Of a stretch of 22,248 bases of DNA, positions 1-10,612 are shown in pieces. Every line of letters begins with the position of its first letter. Within the stretch, counting starts at the first letter, position 1. Position numbers and translations under genes: made by a program. The notes beneath the pieces are model-generated. The model did no database searches. It was not told the DNA's origin and worked only from the letters and a program-made list of their open reading frames with translations. The DNA is from Conidiobolus incongruus B7586 (taxonomy: Eukaryota; Entomophthoromycota; Entomophthoromycetes; Entomophthorales; Conidiobolaceae), in assembly GCA_000697335.1 (NCBI GenBank), contig JNEM01013434.1, positions 1 through 22,248 on the forward strand. The letters run 5' to 3'.

Positions 1-883
1 TAGTTTTTTATAAAATATAAATATAAATTAAAAAAAAGCTTCTATATATTATAGAGAATAAATATAATATTTCGATATTTATTATTTAAATATTATAATC
101 AAATTAAAATATAATATCTGTCTCTTATACACATCTTAATAAATTTGAAAATAAATTAATTATTTAATATTAAATTCAGGGAAAATACATTCCTTTTGAA
201 TATAATATTTTAAATTATTATATTATATAATGAATGATATATTTAATATTATATACAAAAGCACAAGATTTAATAGTACTATAAATACTATCTATAACCT
301 TATATATTGATTATATTTTCAAATTATTAATATTTTCATCGAATGTTGTAATATTCTAATTCATTATTCTAAAATGATTAAAATTTTTATATATAGGATA
401 TTAAAATGATAGCTATTAAAGATCGAAATAATAAAAATGAAACAGCTATATATTTCAATAATAATCTTGTTAAATATATAAACTTCTTATTTAAATAATA
501 TATAAATATAGTTCCATTTAAATTTAGAGTTTATAAATTTTTATTAAACTATTTAATATTTGGATTTTGATTCAATATAATGAAAATTTATTGGACAAAA
601 AATAAGAATATATTTAAAATAAAAATTATTATAATATTCAAAGATTATGATATTACCTGAGGATATCTCTAATTTCTAATAAACAATTGAAATTAAAAAT
701 TTTAAAAAATTTTGTTTTATATTAGAATTTACCAAAATATATCATATCAAATAGATGCTTTAAAGCCAAAAGATAAAATTTTATAATTAGTTGATTGAAT
801 TATTAAAAGCGTTTCAGAAATAATCTCATCAGAGATAATATAGCTCTAATATAGAATTTAGTAAAGAATTATTAATATTAAAG
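1..883. other. AT-rich non-coding stretch with no intact gene
   Basis: No open reading frame of useful length is visible on either strand. The sequence is dominated by A/T runs, as in the transposon remains elsewhere in the window. Around 735-790 a short stretch loosely resembles the N-terminal transposase part of the mariner copies (a relic reading like FKAKR), but the match is too short to call an element. The stretch contains the sequencing adapter at 118-136, so continuity across that point is doubtful. Confidence 0.5.
118..136. other. Tn5 mosaic end / Nextera adapter sequence (assembly contaminant)
   Basis: The 19 bases CTGTCTCTTATACACATCT match exactly the hyperactive-Tn5 mosaic end used in Nextera transposase library kits. 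A perfect natural match in a fungal AT-rich region is very unlikely. The 19-mer has a base composition unlike the A/T-only flanks. The plain reading is that an untrimmed adapter was assembled into the contig, so bases 1-117 may not truly adjoin bases 137 onward. Confidence 0.95.
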
Positions 884-1119
884 CAGAAAGAGTATTTTAT
901 AAATAATTCCCTAAATATCTAATACTACAAATAAATTCTAAGCACAATTTTCATTAAGAATGTCGTTGTTTTGGTTTCTTCAATTACCGTCCAGGCTCAA
1001 TATAATGGTTAATTAATTAATCAAGATGATGGATGATATGGATTAAGGACTAATGTGTGTTATGACAATCAAGGATATACTTTCAATTATGCTAGCGTTG
1101 CTGATGGATATAGAATATA
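884..1119 (+). pseudogene. F2 secreted-protein fossil, upstream and 5' part
   Basis: This piece aligns base for base with the upstream region and first half of the intact F2 gene at 12568-12858. The homology begins in the promoter, about 60 bp before the start codon position, and runs through the signal-peptide region to the middle of the gene. Most differences from the intact gene are C-to-T or G-to-A, as expected of RIP. The copy is broken, with several breaks in addition to the mariner insertion that ends this piece at 1119. The matching 3' part lies at 2342-2456. It is a dead paralogue of a host gene, more diverged from the intact + strand copy by mutation than by rearrangement. Confidence 0.85.
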
Positions 1120-2341
1120 TTATCACAAAATCAAAGAATTGGGAAATTTTTTAATTTACAATCTTTGAAACATTGTATTAGTTTCAGGAAAAAATATAAT
1201 GATTAAATAAGAAAATAGATAGCTTAGAATCATATATATAAATATATAATGTTATTTTATAAAAAATTAACTTTTATGAATATATTAATTAATTTAATCA
1301 TGATGAAATTAATTAATAATTATTAAAAGTCATTTATTTTAACTCTAGTAAAACTTAACCATAAATATTTTAAAATCATATAAAATTTACAAGTAGCTTT
1401 TAAAGATTGAGCTTTATATAAATCAATTATTTATTACTAGGTAAATTATTTTAAGGCTAAAAATGAAATTATCTAAAATTCAAGAAAATATAAAAAATAA
1501 TATTAACTATTGTTATTAAATTTATAAAATTATAAAAAATATTTTAAATGCAATGTTTTGTCTTAAAGAGTAATTAATATTTAAATATTTTATATATATT
1601 GACGTTTAAAGTTAGATTAATTAATAGAAAATATGAAATAAATATCTTATAATTTCATTAAGATTTAAAAAAAGCTATAATAATTTTAATTAAATAATAT
1701 ATATAATTAAAAACCCTAGCTTTTACAAAAAATTATCATAATTGACAAATTATAAGTGTTTTTATATTATACTTTATCCAAGCAAAACTTGAAATAATAA
1801 GTTTAAATAATCCCTTATATATATTTCAAATAATAATCATTTTATTTATAAACAAATATTCATAATTATAATACATTATTGTTAATTAAACCTTGAAACA
1901 AAAATAATTAATATTAAATTTTATATGGTTTTTTAATATATCTTTTTAAATAATATTCTTAATATAATATTAAATTGTTTATTATTTTAAATAATAATTT
2001 TGAAATATATACTAATAAAACAATAGAAAATTTTGTAATTTAAAATATCTGTAAATAGCTATCATATCTAGTATAGTCATTGGACTATAATATATATAAT
2101 TATAATTTAAAAAAATTCAAAAATTAGGTTTCTGGAAAGAAAACTTAGATAAAAAGATGTAATTGGTTTGTGAAATATTAAATTTCAATCTTGATTAAAA
2201 AACTCTTAAATGCTAGAAGTTTGCTAACAATATGGCAAAAAGTTATTAATAATAAAAGAGAGTATTAACTTTATATTATATATTCAAATATTAATTTTTT
2301 TGAAATCTCTAAAAATCATTATTAGATAAAGTCAAGATTAA
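1120..2341 (+). mobile_element. Degenerate mariner-like DNA transposon, copy 1, inserted in the F2 fossil
   Basis: This is a 1222-bp insertion flanked by TA at 1118-1119 and 2342-2343. The intact F2 gene has a single TA at the same point (12742-12743), so the ends are well defined. The family assignment comes from alignment with the copies at about 5334, 7075, 8375 and 19600. The ends form an imperfect inverted repeat of about 30 bp (TTAT...AAT.GGGAAATTTTTT). Near 2215-2275 the + strand still reads TIWQKVINNKREY, matching the conserved C-terminal LPxRWxKVIxNxGxY of mariner transposases. No long reading frame survives. Stops fit loss of CAA and CGA codons by C-to-T change. Dead and non-autonomous. 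Confidence 0.85.
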
Positions 2342-2456
2342 TATTTATAGGATAATAAGACCAAATATCGTATTGATTTTGATTATTACATTCCCAATGG
2401 GGATTGGAGCATCAATTCACCTTATAATGGAGGAAATGCTTATCTTCAGAGGTTAA
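2342..2456 (+). pseudogene. F2 secreted-protein fossil, 3' part
   Basis: This piece continues the homology to the intact F2 gene at 12568-12858 directly after the mariner insertion and runs to the stop-codon region. It preserves recognisable sequence for the conserved DYYIPNGDW and GGNAYLQ segments. C-to-T changes predominate relative to the intact gene. It is broken along with the 5' part at 884-1119. After about 2456 the similarity to the 12858 downstream region fades quickly. Confidence 0.85.
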
Positions 2457-3415
2457 AATATATTTGTTGAATTTAATTTAATAAAGTGATATCTTGAAAA
2501 TGATCAATATCTGTTAAAATATATATATTGATTTATCCAGTCTTATTCTTCATTGAAATACTTAAAAATATAATTCTTCTTAATATTTCAAGATTCATAA
2601 ATGTATTTAATAAGTTTAATATAAAATTAACATAATAGCTATTTTCTGATTTATTTGGTTTTATTTTGATTTATATGATCTGATGAATAAGTTCGAACAT
2701 CCTTTTAATGATTTTATTTTATTTATCAAAAGATATGTATTATAATATATCATTAATAGGAACTTATTATTGAATTAGTTTATAATAAGTGAAAATAAGA
2801 TATTTTTGAAAATAGAATTCATTTATAAATAATACTTTATTAACAACAGTGCAATATAGATATATTTAATTTGAATATGAATTATTTATATAATCTGATA
2901 TATTGGACGTTTGCTAAATGATTAAATATATGATATCTTTCCATCCTATTCTCATTAGTAATTTCTTTAATAAATTTATATTATATATAGAAAAAATTAA
3001 TATAATAAAATCAAATTTTTGAATATGAAATTTTGATATAAAAATAAACTTTTACTTAATCTTGACCAATTCTGATTTAAAGTAATTCTCATTAATATTC
3101 ATGATAATTATTAATTTCAAACTAAATTAAATTGAAATCTAAGCTACTAAACCAAAGATATTTCCGAATTATAAGTCTCGATTATAGAGCATTTTCATGC
3201 TTGGATAATAACAACTAATTAATTGTTATATTGATTAATATCAAATTATAATTTCAGATTGAAAAGAACAATATTATTTTAGCTTGAATAAAAAGCTAAA
3301 AATAAATAGTATTAAATTTAATACTATTAAATAAAATAAAACTTATTTTAAAATATATTTGATAAATTATTTTTAAATTTTCATTTATAAATTTAGAATA
3401 AGAATTTAATGATTC
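2457..3415. other. Intergenic AT-rich stretch between the F2 fossil and the first F1 gene
   Basis: No coding region is supported. It holds AT-rich sequence with short self-complementary segments near its right end: an 8-bp stem at 3278-3285/3293-3300 and a 24-bp perfect palindrome at 3305-3328. The last roughly 60 bp before 3416 can be loosely aligned with the sequence before 10613, which bears on how the 494-bp identical block arose. Confidence 0.5.
3305..3328. repeat. 24-bp perfect palindrome
   Basis: AATAGTATTAAA is followed directly by its reverse complement, giving a 24-bp perfect palindrome. It is all A/T except one G and one C. An 8-bp stem-loop lies just to its left at 3278-3300. In DNA this AT-rich such a structure can arise by chance, and no function is implied. 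Confidence 0.6.
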
Positions 3416-3909
3416 TTATTTTTACAATTTGTATGCATAAATTTCAAAGTACGGAAATAAAATCAATAGTTATTATTAACAAATCTCTCAAATAAATTCA
3501 ATGCATAATATGAAAATTTCATATATATATTAAGCTCTATTACGAATAACTTTCATTATTCTATTAGTAATACCTACTACCAATTGCCAACAATGAGATT
3601 TTTTACTTCTGTCGTCTGCCTCATTCTCCCCATCGCCTCTATTCCCTCCAATGAAGTAACCAATGATGGAAATCTTCTTAAGCCTATTGCAATGTCAAAT
3701 TTCGATGGTCTTTCAAACCCTAATTTTGCTAGGAGTGGTGAATTTCAGGAATTAGACCTTAACGATTTTAGAGTCGCAGAAAATACTCCTGAATTCAAAT
3801 TTAACAACCTTGCTGAAGATCAAGATAGCAACGACATTTCTGATTTCAAGTTTGATAATGATTCTGAAGATCAATTGGAAATCGAAGATCAGATCCAAGA
3901 CATCCCACT
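3416..3909 (+). repeat. 494-bp exact direct repeat, copy A (F1 promoter and almost whole CDS)
   Basis: Compared base by base with 10613-11106, this block shows no difference. It spans about 177 bp upstream of the F1 start codon and the first 105 of 107 codons, and ends five bases before the stop codon. The copies are in direct orientation, 7197 bp apart. Outside the block similarity drops abruptly, leaving only weak, gapped similarity on both sides. The identity is striking because the surrounding DNA has been heavily mutated. Confidence 0.97.
3522..3533 (+). promoter_or_regulatory. TATA-like element of the first F1 gene
   Basis: TATATATATTAA lies about 60-71 bp before the ATG at 3593. That is about the same distance as the TATA-like boxes of the other intact genes here. 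It is inside the identical 494-bp block, so the second F1 copy has the same element at 10719-10730. AT richness makes any single TATA call weak; the constant spacing across genes is the support. Confidence 0.45.
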
Positions 3910-3916
3910 TATTTGA
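3593..3916 (+). CDS. F1 small secreted acidic protein, copy A
   Basis: A 107-residue single-exon product of unknown function. I start it at the ATG at 3593. An in-frame TTG three codons earlier is not a likely fungal start, and the paralogue at 18631 also has ATG at this place. Residues 1-19 (MRFFTSVVCLILPIASIPS) look like a signal peptide, so the protein is probably secreted. The mature part has no cysteine and is rich in Asp/Glu. Residues 45-70 (FARSGEFQELDLNDF and on to TPEFKF) are the best conserved part of the family. Residues 68-95 contain two related acidic segments starting FKFNN and FKFDN, suggesting an internal repeat. It is a candidate effector by its features and its AT-rich setting. 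No known domain is recognised. It is identical in protein to the copy at 10790, but this copy ends in TGA and that one in TAA. Confidence 0.8.
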   Translation: MRFFTSVVCLILPIASIPSNEVTNDGNLLKPIAMSNFDGLSNPNFARSGEFQELDLNDFRVAENTPEFKFNNLAEDQDSNDISDFKFDNDSEDQLEIEDQIQDIPLI

Positions 3917-5333
3917 TCTATACTGCTGATATTGGAAATACTCGAGCTATAAAGCTTTGATGAATTTTGTCAATCAGAATAAACCATATCCAATTATATC
4001 ACTTAGTAGAATTTGCTGATTATTATATATATACTTTCAAATTAAGCGGAGGTATTTTTCATTTTAAAAATATTCGAATTTTTATTAACATTTATTCTTG
4101 AAGTTTTTCGTAAATATATTTCAATTGATTTGCCCAAATATTAAAATTTTTGAAATATATTATCAAATTTATAAAACTTATGTTGTTGGGTATCCTTCTA
4201 TAGAGCTATAAGAAAATCATTATTTTAGATAATTATAAATGCTTTTGAAATATAATAATATCACTTGAAATATATTGATCATAAATTAATTTAATTTGGA
4301 AGTATTTAACTTAGTATGATTGACCTTAGAATCGATCTTGTTAATTGAAGTATCATAGATAAGGTATTTTTATCCCTTGGTATAATTATTTTATTTCTAA
4401 AATACCCTTCAGTCTCCATTCAAGAGCCATATCAATTTTAATTCTAATTCATACTGGTTTTGTTGGTCCATAATCAAACGATACCTTTTGTTCTATCTGT
4501 TATATTTTAACCAAACCCTATATCATTTACTGAAGGAACTATTTAAACCCATGAATGACAAATTGAATATTATGTTACAAGGTCTTAACAGTAAGTTATC
4601 TTTAAGACATAAAGGTCCGATACGTTAAAAAGGAGGATTAATAAATAATTTACTAAATCATATTACCAGTGCTTTACTAACAAGTATCGTTATTTAGAAA
4701 ACTTATTATATATCATAATAAAATATTAAATATGTTGAATTATTTTCAAAATTTTAATACTTATTAATATTAATTAATTAATATACAGTAACAATGAGCT
4801 GAATTAATTTGAATTATTTATCTAAATTTAAATATCAAGTGGAATATCTAGCTTTATTTGAATTAATCAAGTAATATATGCAAATTTATTGTAATTTATT
4901 TCATTTTCATATAAATGTCATTTAAATGTTAAACATTATATTATGAGTTTAAAGTAATTGGTGCTAATAATACTATCGATATATTCAATTTAACTGATTA
5001 AAAAATATTAATAGATAAATTATATTGCATTATATGTTAAATAATATTTTGTTAACTATGGAAAGATCAATTTTAAATATTTAATCAATTGATTGTAAAA
5101 CTATAATAGTATTGAATTTAGGATATTATACTCTATATTTTCAATAATATATATATGTCATCTATTTTGAGATTGAAGAACTATAATAATGAAATAAATA
5201 GTTAGATTTTATTGAATTGTATATATATATAAAGCTATATAAAGCTATATAAAGTTTCAATATAATAAAAATATATGAAAAAGATATATTATTTTCAAGT
5301 CTATAAAAGTCCATCAAATGATTTATAATAGTA
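3917..5333. other. Intergenic stretch after F1 copy A; short diverged F1 3' similarity at its start
   Basis: The first 50 bases or so (3910-3965) still align loosely with the 3' end of the longer F1 paralogue at 18278-18631, suggesting that the ancestral gene ran further. From about 4180 to 4700 the sequence is visibly less AT-rich than the transposon remains, but no coding frame, RNA gene or repeat partner was found for it. A stretch starting TGTTGGGTATCC near 4183 has the look of a long terminal repeat start, but no second copy or matching end was found. The rest is AT-rich with no supported feature. Confidence 0.4.
5231..5250. repeat. Two tandem copies of a 10-bp unit
   Basis: AAAGCTATAT occurs twice in tandem, with a partial third unit (AAAG) following and TATAT preceding. 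It is a short simple repeat just upstream of the second mariner copy and has no evident function. Confidence 0.7.
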
Positions 5334-6655
5334 ATTATTTCCTTGAATTTAAAATAATGGGAAATTTTTTAATTTCTGATTTTTCAAACATATTATTAAT
5401 TTGAAATAAATAAGTATATATAAAGTTAATAGGAAATTATATATTTTTAATATATATATATATATATATAATAATTTGTTTGATTAAAAAATTAACTTTT
5501 TAAAATTAATTGTTTAATTTAATAATACTCAAACTAAATAATAATAATTAAAAGTTTTTTATTTTAGTATTATTAAAGCTTAACCTTAAACCTTTTAAAA
5601 TTATTTAAAATTTACAAGCAGCTTTTAATAATGAAGCATTATCTAAATAAACAATCTATTGTTAAGTAAATCACTTTAAAGCTAAAAGAGAAATTATATA
5701 AAACTTATTAAAATCTAAAAGATTAACTTTAACTATTACTCTTTCAATTATTAATAGAGTGAAAAAATATATTAAGAAATATCTTTTTATTTCAACTAAA
5801 ATATTATTTAAGCACTTTAATATTAGTTTTATAAGTATTTTATATATATTAAAGTTTAAACTCAAATTAATAAATAATAAAATAAAATAGCTACCTTATA
5901 ATTTAAATAAAGCTTAAAGAAAGTTAAACTAGTTATTATTAAATAAAATTTACTAAAATATTACTAGAAGCTTAAACTTTTATAATGAATAATTATAATT
6001 GATGAATCTTAAATCTTTATATATAATTTTTTATTAAAATACAAATTAAAATGTTAGATAAAATTAAATTAACCCCCTTTACAAATCCCTTTAAATAAAT
6101 ATTTTATTATGAAGTAAATATTAATCATTGTAATAAATTATAATAGTATATGCTATTTTTATTTAGTTTTTAAAGGAAAATCAATTAATAAAAAACTTTA
6201 TATTGTTTTTTTAAATAAAATTATTTTTAATTGGTGTTCTTAATATTATTTGAGAAGACTTATTATTTTACATAATATTTATAAAATACATAAATCTAAA
6301 ACTATAAAAAACTTTCTAATTAAAAATAACTAGAAAAAACTACCACATTTAGTATATTTTTTAGATTATAACCTATGTGATTATAATTGCTTTAGGTAAT
6401 TAAAAAACCAGCTTACAAGAAAGAAAATTTCTACAAGTAAATTTGATTGGTTTGTGAAATATTAAATTTCAGTCTTTAATAAAAAGAATTATTTTTTAAG
6501 TATTAGATCTTTATTAAAAATATAACAAAAATTTATTAATAATAAAAAAAACTATTAAATTTATATTATAAATTTATTTTTATATATTATATATGAAAAT
6601 ATTTATTTATTTTTAATTGCAAAAAATTTCCATTATTAAAAATATAAAGTAATAA
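5334..6655 (+). mobile_element. Degenerate mariner-like DNA transposon, copy 2
   Basis: This copy of about 1.32 kb aligns along its length with copy 1 (1120-2341). The ends form a clear imperfect inverted repeat: TTATTTCC...AATAATGGGAAATTTTTT at the left, and TTATTAC...AATAATGGAAATTTTTT read from the right on the other strand. Near 6357-6395 the + strand reads LDYNLCDYNCF, matching the mariner YSPDLAPxDYxLF motif that carries the last catalytic Asp. A relic of the helix-turn-helix region (VKKYIKKYLF and on) lies near 5760-5860. Stops throughout fit C-to-T decay. A (TA)10 run lies inside at 5451-5470. An open frame on the minus strand at 5671-5865 is antisense to the transposase and not a gene. 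Confidence 0.85.
5451..5470. repeat. (TA)10 microsatellite
   Basis: Ten perfect TA dinucleotides lie inside mariner copy 2 and are absent at the aligned place in copy 1, so this is a later expansion or decay product. Confidence 0.85.
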
Positions 6656-7074
6656 TATAGAATTTTATTAGTAATAAATTTATATTATAAGATTATTGGT
6701 TAAATATTTATATTCTTTAAATAATATATTTTTAATTATTTATTTTTATTGAAAAAATAGTCATTAATAGAGAAAATTATATTTTGAATAGCAAATATTA
6801 ATCAATGTAACTATATATAAAATTAGAATTATTATATTTATATTTAAACCAATTGCTAATATAATAACTAATATACTCTTTAAAAAATCTTTAATATCCA
6901 AATATATATATATATATATATATAGTATTATATTTTATTATTTTATTAAAAGCTAAACGTTATATACATTTGTCAATAAAACATAATATAAAAGTTAACT
7001 TTTAAAATTTAAAATAAATCTAATTTATAATTTGAGGTTCAAAATATAAATTATATATTTTAAAAATAAAATTT
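6656..7074. other. AT-rich spacer between mariner copies 2 and 3
   Basis: No gene is supported. A segment near 6725-6790 partly repeats the right-end sequence of mariner copy 2, which may be a fragment of a further decayed copy. An (AT)n run lies at 6902-6924. Near 7020-7050 there is local similarity to 8335-8365, just before copy 4. Confidence 0.4.
6902..6924. repeat. (AT)n microsatellite, 23 bp
   Basis: A perfect alternating AT run in otherwise A/T-rich spacer DNA. Polymorphic or misassembled length would be expected here. Confidence 0.8.
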
Positions 7075-8345
7075 ATATAAATCTTTAATTTTAGTTTGGA
7101 AAGAGAAAATATTAATTTATTAATTTTTGATTTTCAAATATATTGTTAGATTTAAAAAATGTTTATATATTGAATATATAGATAAGCTAATATTTTCAAC
7201 CTATATATATACTGATAATTGATATTAAATAAAATTATTTGTGATGAATAATTTATAGTTAAATTTAAATATATTTTATATGAATAATATCAATCAGTAG
7301 CTTTTTATCTTAATATTACTAATATTCATCCATAAAACTTTTAAAATCACTTAATATTTTTAAAATCTTTATAAAAGTAATATTTTATCTAAAGCTACCT
7401 TTAATTCCAAAGATTTTATATTTTAAACCTATTAAAGATATTAATCCAATATTTTAAAATATATTTGATTATTATTATTATTTTTTATATAAAAGTATAA
7501 TAAAAAAGTATATTAAGACATACTATATTATTTTAACTAAAGAATCATATTTAATATAATAATTATTATATAAAGTTATTCGATATCGTCAATCATAAAT
7601 ATAAATTAATAAAGATAATGACAGAATAAATAACCCAAAGTATAGCTAATGATTAAAATAATACTAAATAATTATAACTAGATAAAATCTTTATTTATAG
7701 TTATTAATTTGCCAAAATAAGCATTAAAATGATAATAACTTATATTATTATTAATAATTTAATTATTTCTTAACTATATTAGCTTACACTAGAAATTATA
7801 ATTAAGATATATTATTCATTTATACTAAGAATATTCAAAAATATTTAATTATAAGGAGTTAAGTTTTGGAGAGTATAAATTATAATATACAAATAAAAGC
7901 TTAATATACCTATTTTTTACTTTTCTTAATTTTAAAATATAGAGTTAAAAAAATCTATGATTTAAAATAATTAAATTTCAATTTAGATTATATTAGTATA
8001 TTTTGAAAACATATTTAAATTTTCAAGGAATAATATGTTTAATTATATTATTAAATAATTATAAACAAATATAACTATTTTAAGATTTATAATAAAAAAT
8101 TGCTTTATAATTGTTAATTTAAGTCTTAAAGCGCTTTGGTAATAAAGACTTAATCAAACAATAGTTATTTTCCAATTCAAAAATATTATTTAATTTGTTT
8201 TTTAAATAATAGTTTTGAGAGTTAAATATTTAAAATATTTTAATATAACATGATATTAATTCCTTTATTTACCTTATATAAATATCTTATATTCAATAAC
8301 TATATATATTCTTAAATTAGAGTAGAACCATTATTATAATCTGAA
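7075..8345 (+). mobile_element. Degenerate mariner-like DNA transposon, copy 3, right end uncertain
   Basis: This is the most decayed of the + strand copies. The left end (TTGGAAAGAGAAAAT and the following relic TTTTTGATTTTCAAATATATTG) aligns with copies 2 and 4. The helix-turn-helix region is recognisable near 7500-7600 (relic IKKYIKTY). A stretch around 8195-8345 aligns with the region up to the YSPDLAP-like motif in copy 2. The C-terminal end and right inverted repeat are not seen. Copy 4 begins about 30 bp later, so copy 3 may have lost its right end or been interrupted there. Confidence 0.6.
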
Positions 8346-8374
8346 GTTCAAATAATATTATAATAATAATATAA

Positions 8375-9690
8375 TCTTTTTCATTTTTTGATATATATTT
8401 TTTTATTAATTTGAAAAGAATTTAATAGTATATTTTTGTAACTTTGATTTTTCAAATATAATGTTAGTTTTAAACAATAAACTATATATATATAATATTT
8501 ATAAAAAATAATATTTTTAATATATATACTTTAGAGTTTTTTTTATTAAAATATTATTAATTAAAAACTAAAGACTAAATTGAATTATACTTAAAATTAA
8601 TAATGATTATCAAAAGCATTTTAATTTAATATTATTAAAATTTTACTATAAACACAGTAAAATCATTCAAAACTTATTAATAGCTTATAAAAATAATATT
8701 TTATTTAAATTTAATATTTATCATTAAAATTGCCATTTTAAAACTTAAAGGCATAATATTCAAAATTTACCTAAATTTAAAATTTTTTTATATTATTATA
8801 TTTTATTATTTGATAAGATAAAAGAATATATTGAAAAACATCCTTTCATTTTGGTTAAAAAGTTATCTAGGTAATATTATAATAATTCTATTAGTATTTT
8901 ATATATATTGAAGTTTAAACTTAGATTAAAGAAAAATTACAAAATAATTATTTTATATATTAATAAAGTCATTAAATAAACTAAATAACTATAAATAAGC
9001 AGAATTTATTAAAATATTACTAAAAGCAAAGGTTTTTATAGAAAATTATTATAATTGACAAACCATAGATTCTTATATTTAATCCTTTATTTAAAAATAA
9101 TACAAAATATTAGGTTAAGCCAGAATAATCCTTTCTACAGATGTTTATGAATAAATAGCTTATTAATATATAGAAATTAATTATTATAATAGAATATAAT
9201 ATTATATAGATTTTTTACTTAAATTTTCAAGATAAATTATTAATAATAAGTTATATATTGTTTTTTAAATAATATAACTTTTAATTAGTGTTTATATCAT
9301 AAATTAAGGATACTTACTTTTTTGTATAATAATTTTAAAAAATATAAAGCTAAACTTAAAGTTTGTATATAAAATACTTGAAACAGTTACTATATTTAAT
9401 ATATTCACTAGATTATAACCTATGTAATGAAAAGTTTTTTGGGTAAATAAAAAGTATACTTACTAGAAAAACATTCCAAAAAACGAATTAAATTAGTTCA
9501 TAAAGTATCAAATTCCAGTTTTTAATAAGAAATCATTTTTAGATATTAGAAGATTGCCACAAATATGGCAAAAAGATATTAATAATAAAAGTGAGTATTG
9601 ATTTTATACAATGTATTAAATATTATAAATCATTTATTTTATACAATTTTGATTTTAAAAATCTTCAATTATTTAATTTGTATTCTAATA
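8375..9690 (+). mobile_element. Degenerate mariner-like DNA transposon, copy 4
   Basis: This copy of about 1.3 kb has the best preserved transposase relics. From 8812 the + strand reads DKIKEYIEKHPFILVKKLSR, then, after a stop, SISILYILKFKLRL. This fits the second helix-turn-helix of Tc1/mariner transposases. Near 9412-9440 it reads SLDYNL, equivalent to SPDLAP. Near 9548-9598 it reads RRLPQIWQKDINNKSEY, matching the conserved mariner C-terminus. The terminal inverted repeats are weaker than in copy 2, so both ends are accurate only to about 10-15 bp. Stops throughout make it inactive. Confidence 0.8.
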
Positions 9691-10612
9691 TTTGCATCAA
9701 TGTTCTTTAATTTTATAATATATGAATGTAATCTAATAATTTCAATATAGTAACTAATTTTATATTTAATAAAATATTTTTGAGAAAATAAAATTAAAAA
9801 AGATTTAAATATTTCTATAAAATCGGAACTTTTGTTATTTTAGAAATTTTGTAAAAATAATAATAATATATAATTAACATTCTTTAGCTAATTATATATC
9901 TGAAATTGTTTCATTCATTCGAACACTATTACTCGATAGATAGGAAATAAATAAACTCTAGATATTGTAGATTATTTTATTATTGGTTGAATTAAAACCA
10001 TTATGATCGATATATGAATTTGTTTAAATACCTTACAAAATCCAGCTGATATGTCTATCAAATGATGGATATATTATACATGTTATATGAACATAAATAA
10101 TTAATGTCATTATTTACTGACTGCTAAATCTGATATTATCTTGTAAATAGCTAAACAGATTAGGGATTATTAAATCCTTGTATTTCTAGTTTAATCTGGA
10201 CAGATTACAAATTTCGTGTAGAGTTTTTAAATCCAATATATTATTAGATAAATAAATATTATAAAATATTAATTCAATTAAGCATCTCATTATGAATGAA
10301 TTTAATAATTTTTCTATATAACTAAAAATATTGCAAATATTACTTAATTGGCAGAGAAAAATTTTCTATATTTATAAAATATTGATTATAATGTAATCTA
10401 TATAAAGAATTTACATATAAATGAATTAATTGTAATAATCTCGTAGTCTCATTATTTTATCAAATAGATTGATTAAAATTAGAACTTTTAAATTTTATAT
10501 ATAATAAAGAGTTATTTTTAGCAAATACAAAATCGATATATTAATTATAAATATAAAATTGATAAAATGCTTTGATTTTAAAAATATTTAATGTCTAAAA
10601 TAAATATTTTAT
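9691..10612. other. Intergenic AT-rich stretch before the second F1 gene
   Basis: Nothing coding is supported. The tail of mariner copy 3 was sought after copy 4 and not found. The last roughly 60 bp before 10613 loosely aligns with the sequence before 3416, as a gapped match. Confidence 0.45.

Noticed and set aside
735-790. Possible mariner N-terminal fragment
   Set aside because: Only a short relic (FKAKR) is shared, with no terminal repeat and no continuing alignment.
3584-3592. Three-codon upstream extension (TTG CCA ACA) of the F1 genes
   Set aside because: TTG is not an expected fungal start. The ATG at 3593 is matched by the ATG of the paralogue at 18631.
4183-4700. Possible solo long terminal repeat starting TGTTGGGTATCC
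   Set aside because: No second copy, matching end, target duplication or coding remains were found in the window, so the resemblance rests on a few bases only.
5671-5865. 64-residue open frame on the minus strand
   Set aside because: It lies antisense to the transposase part of mariner copy 2, is made almost wholly of Ile, Leu, Lys and Phe, and is expected by chance in such AT-rich DNA.
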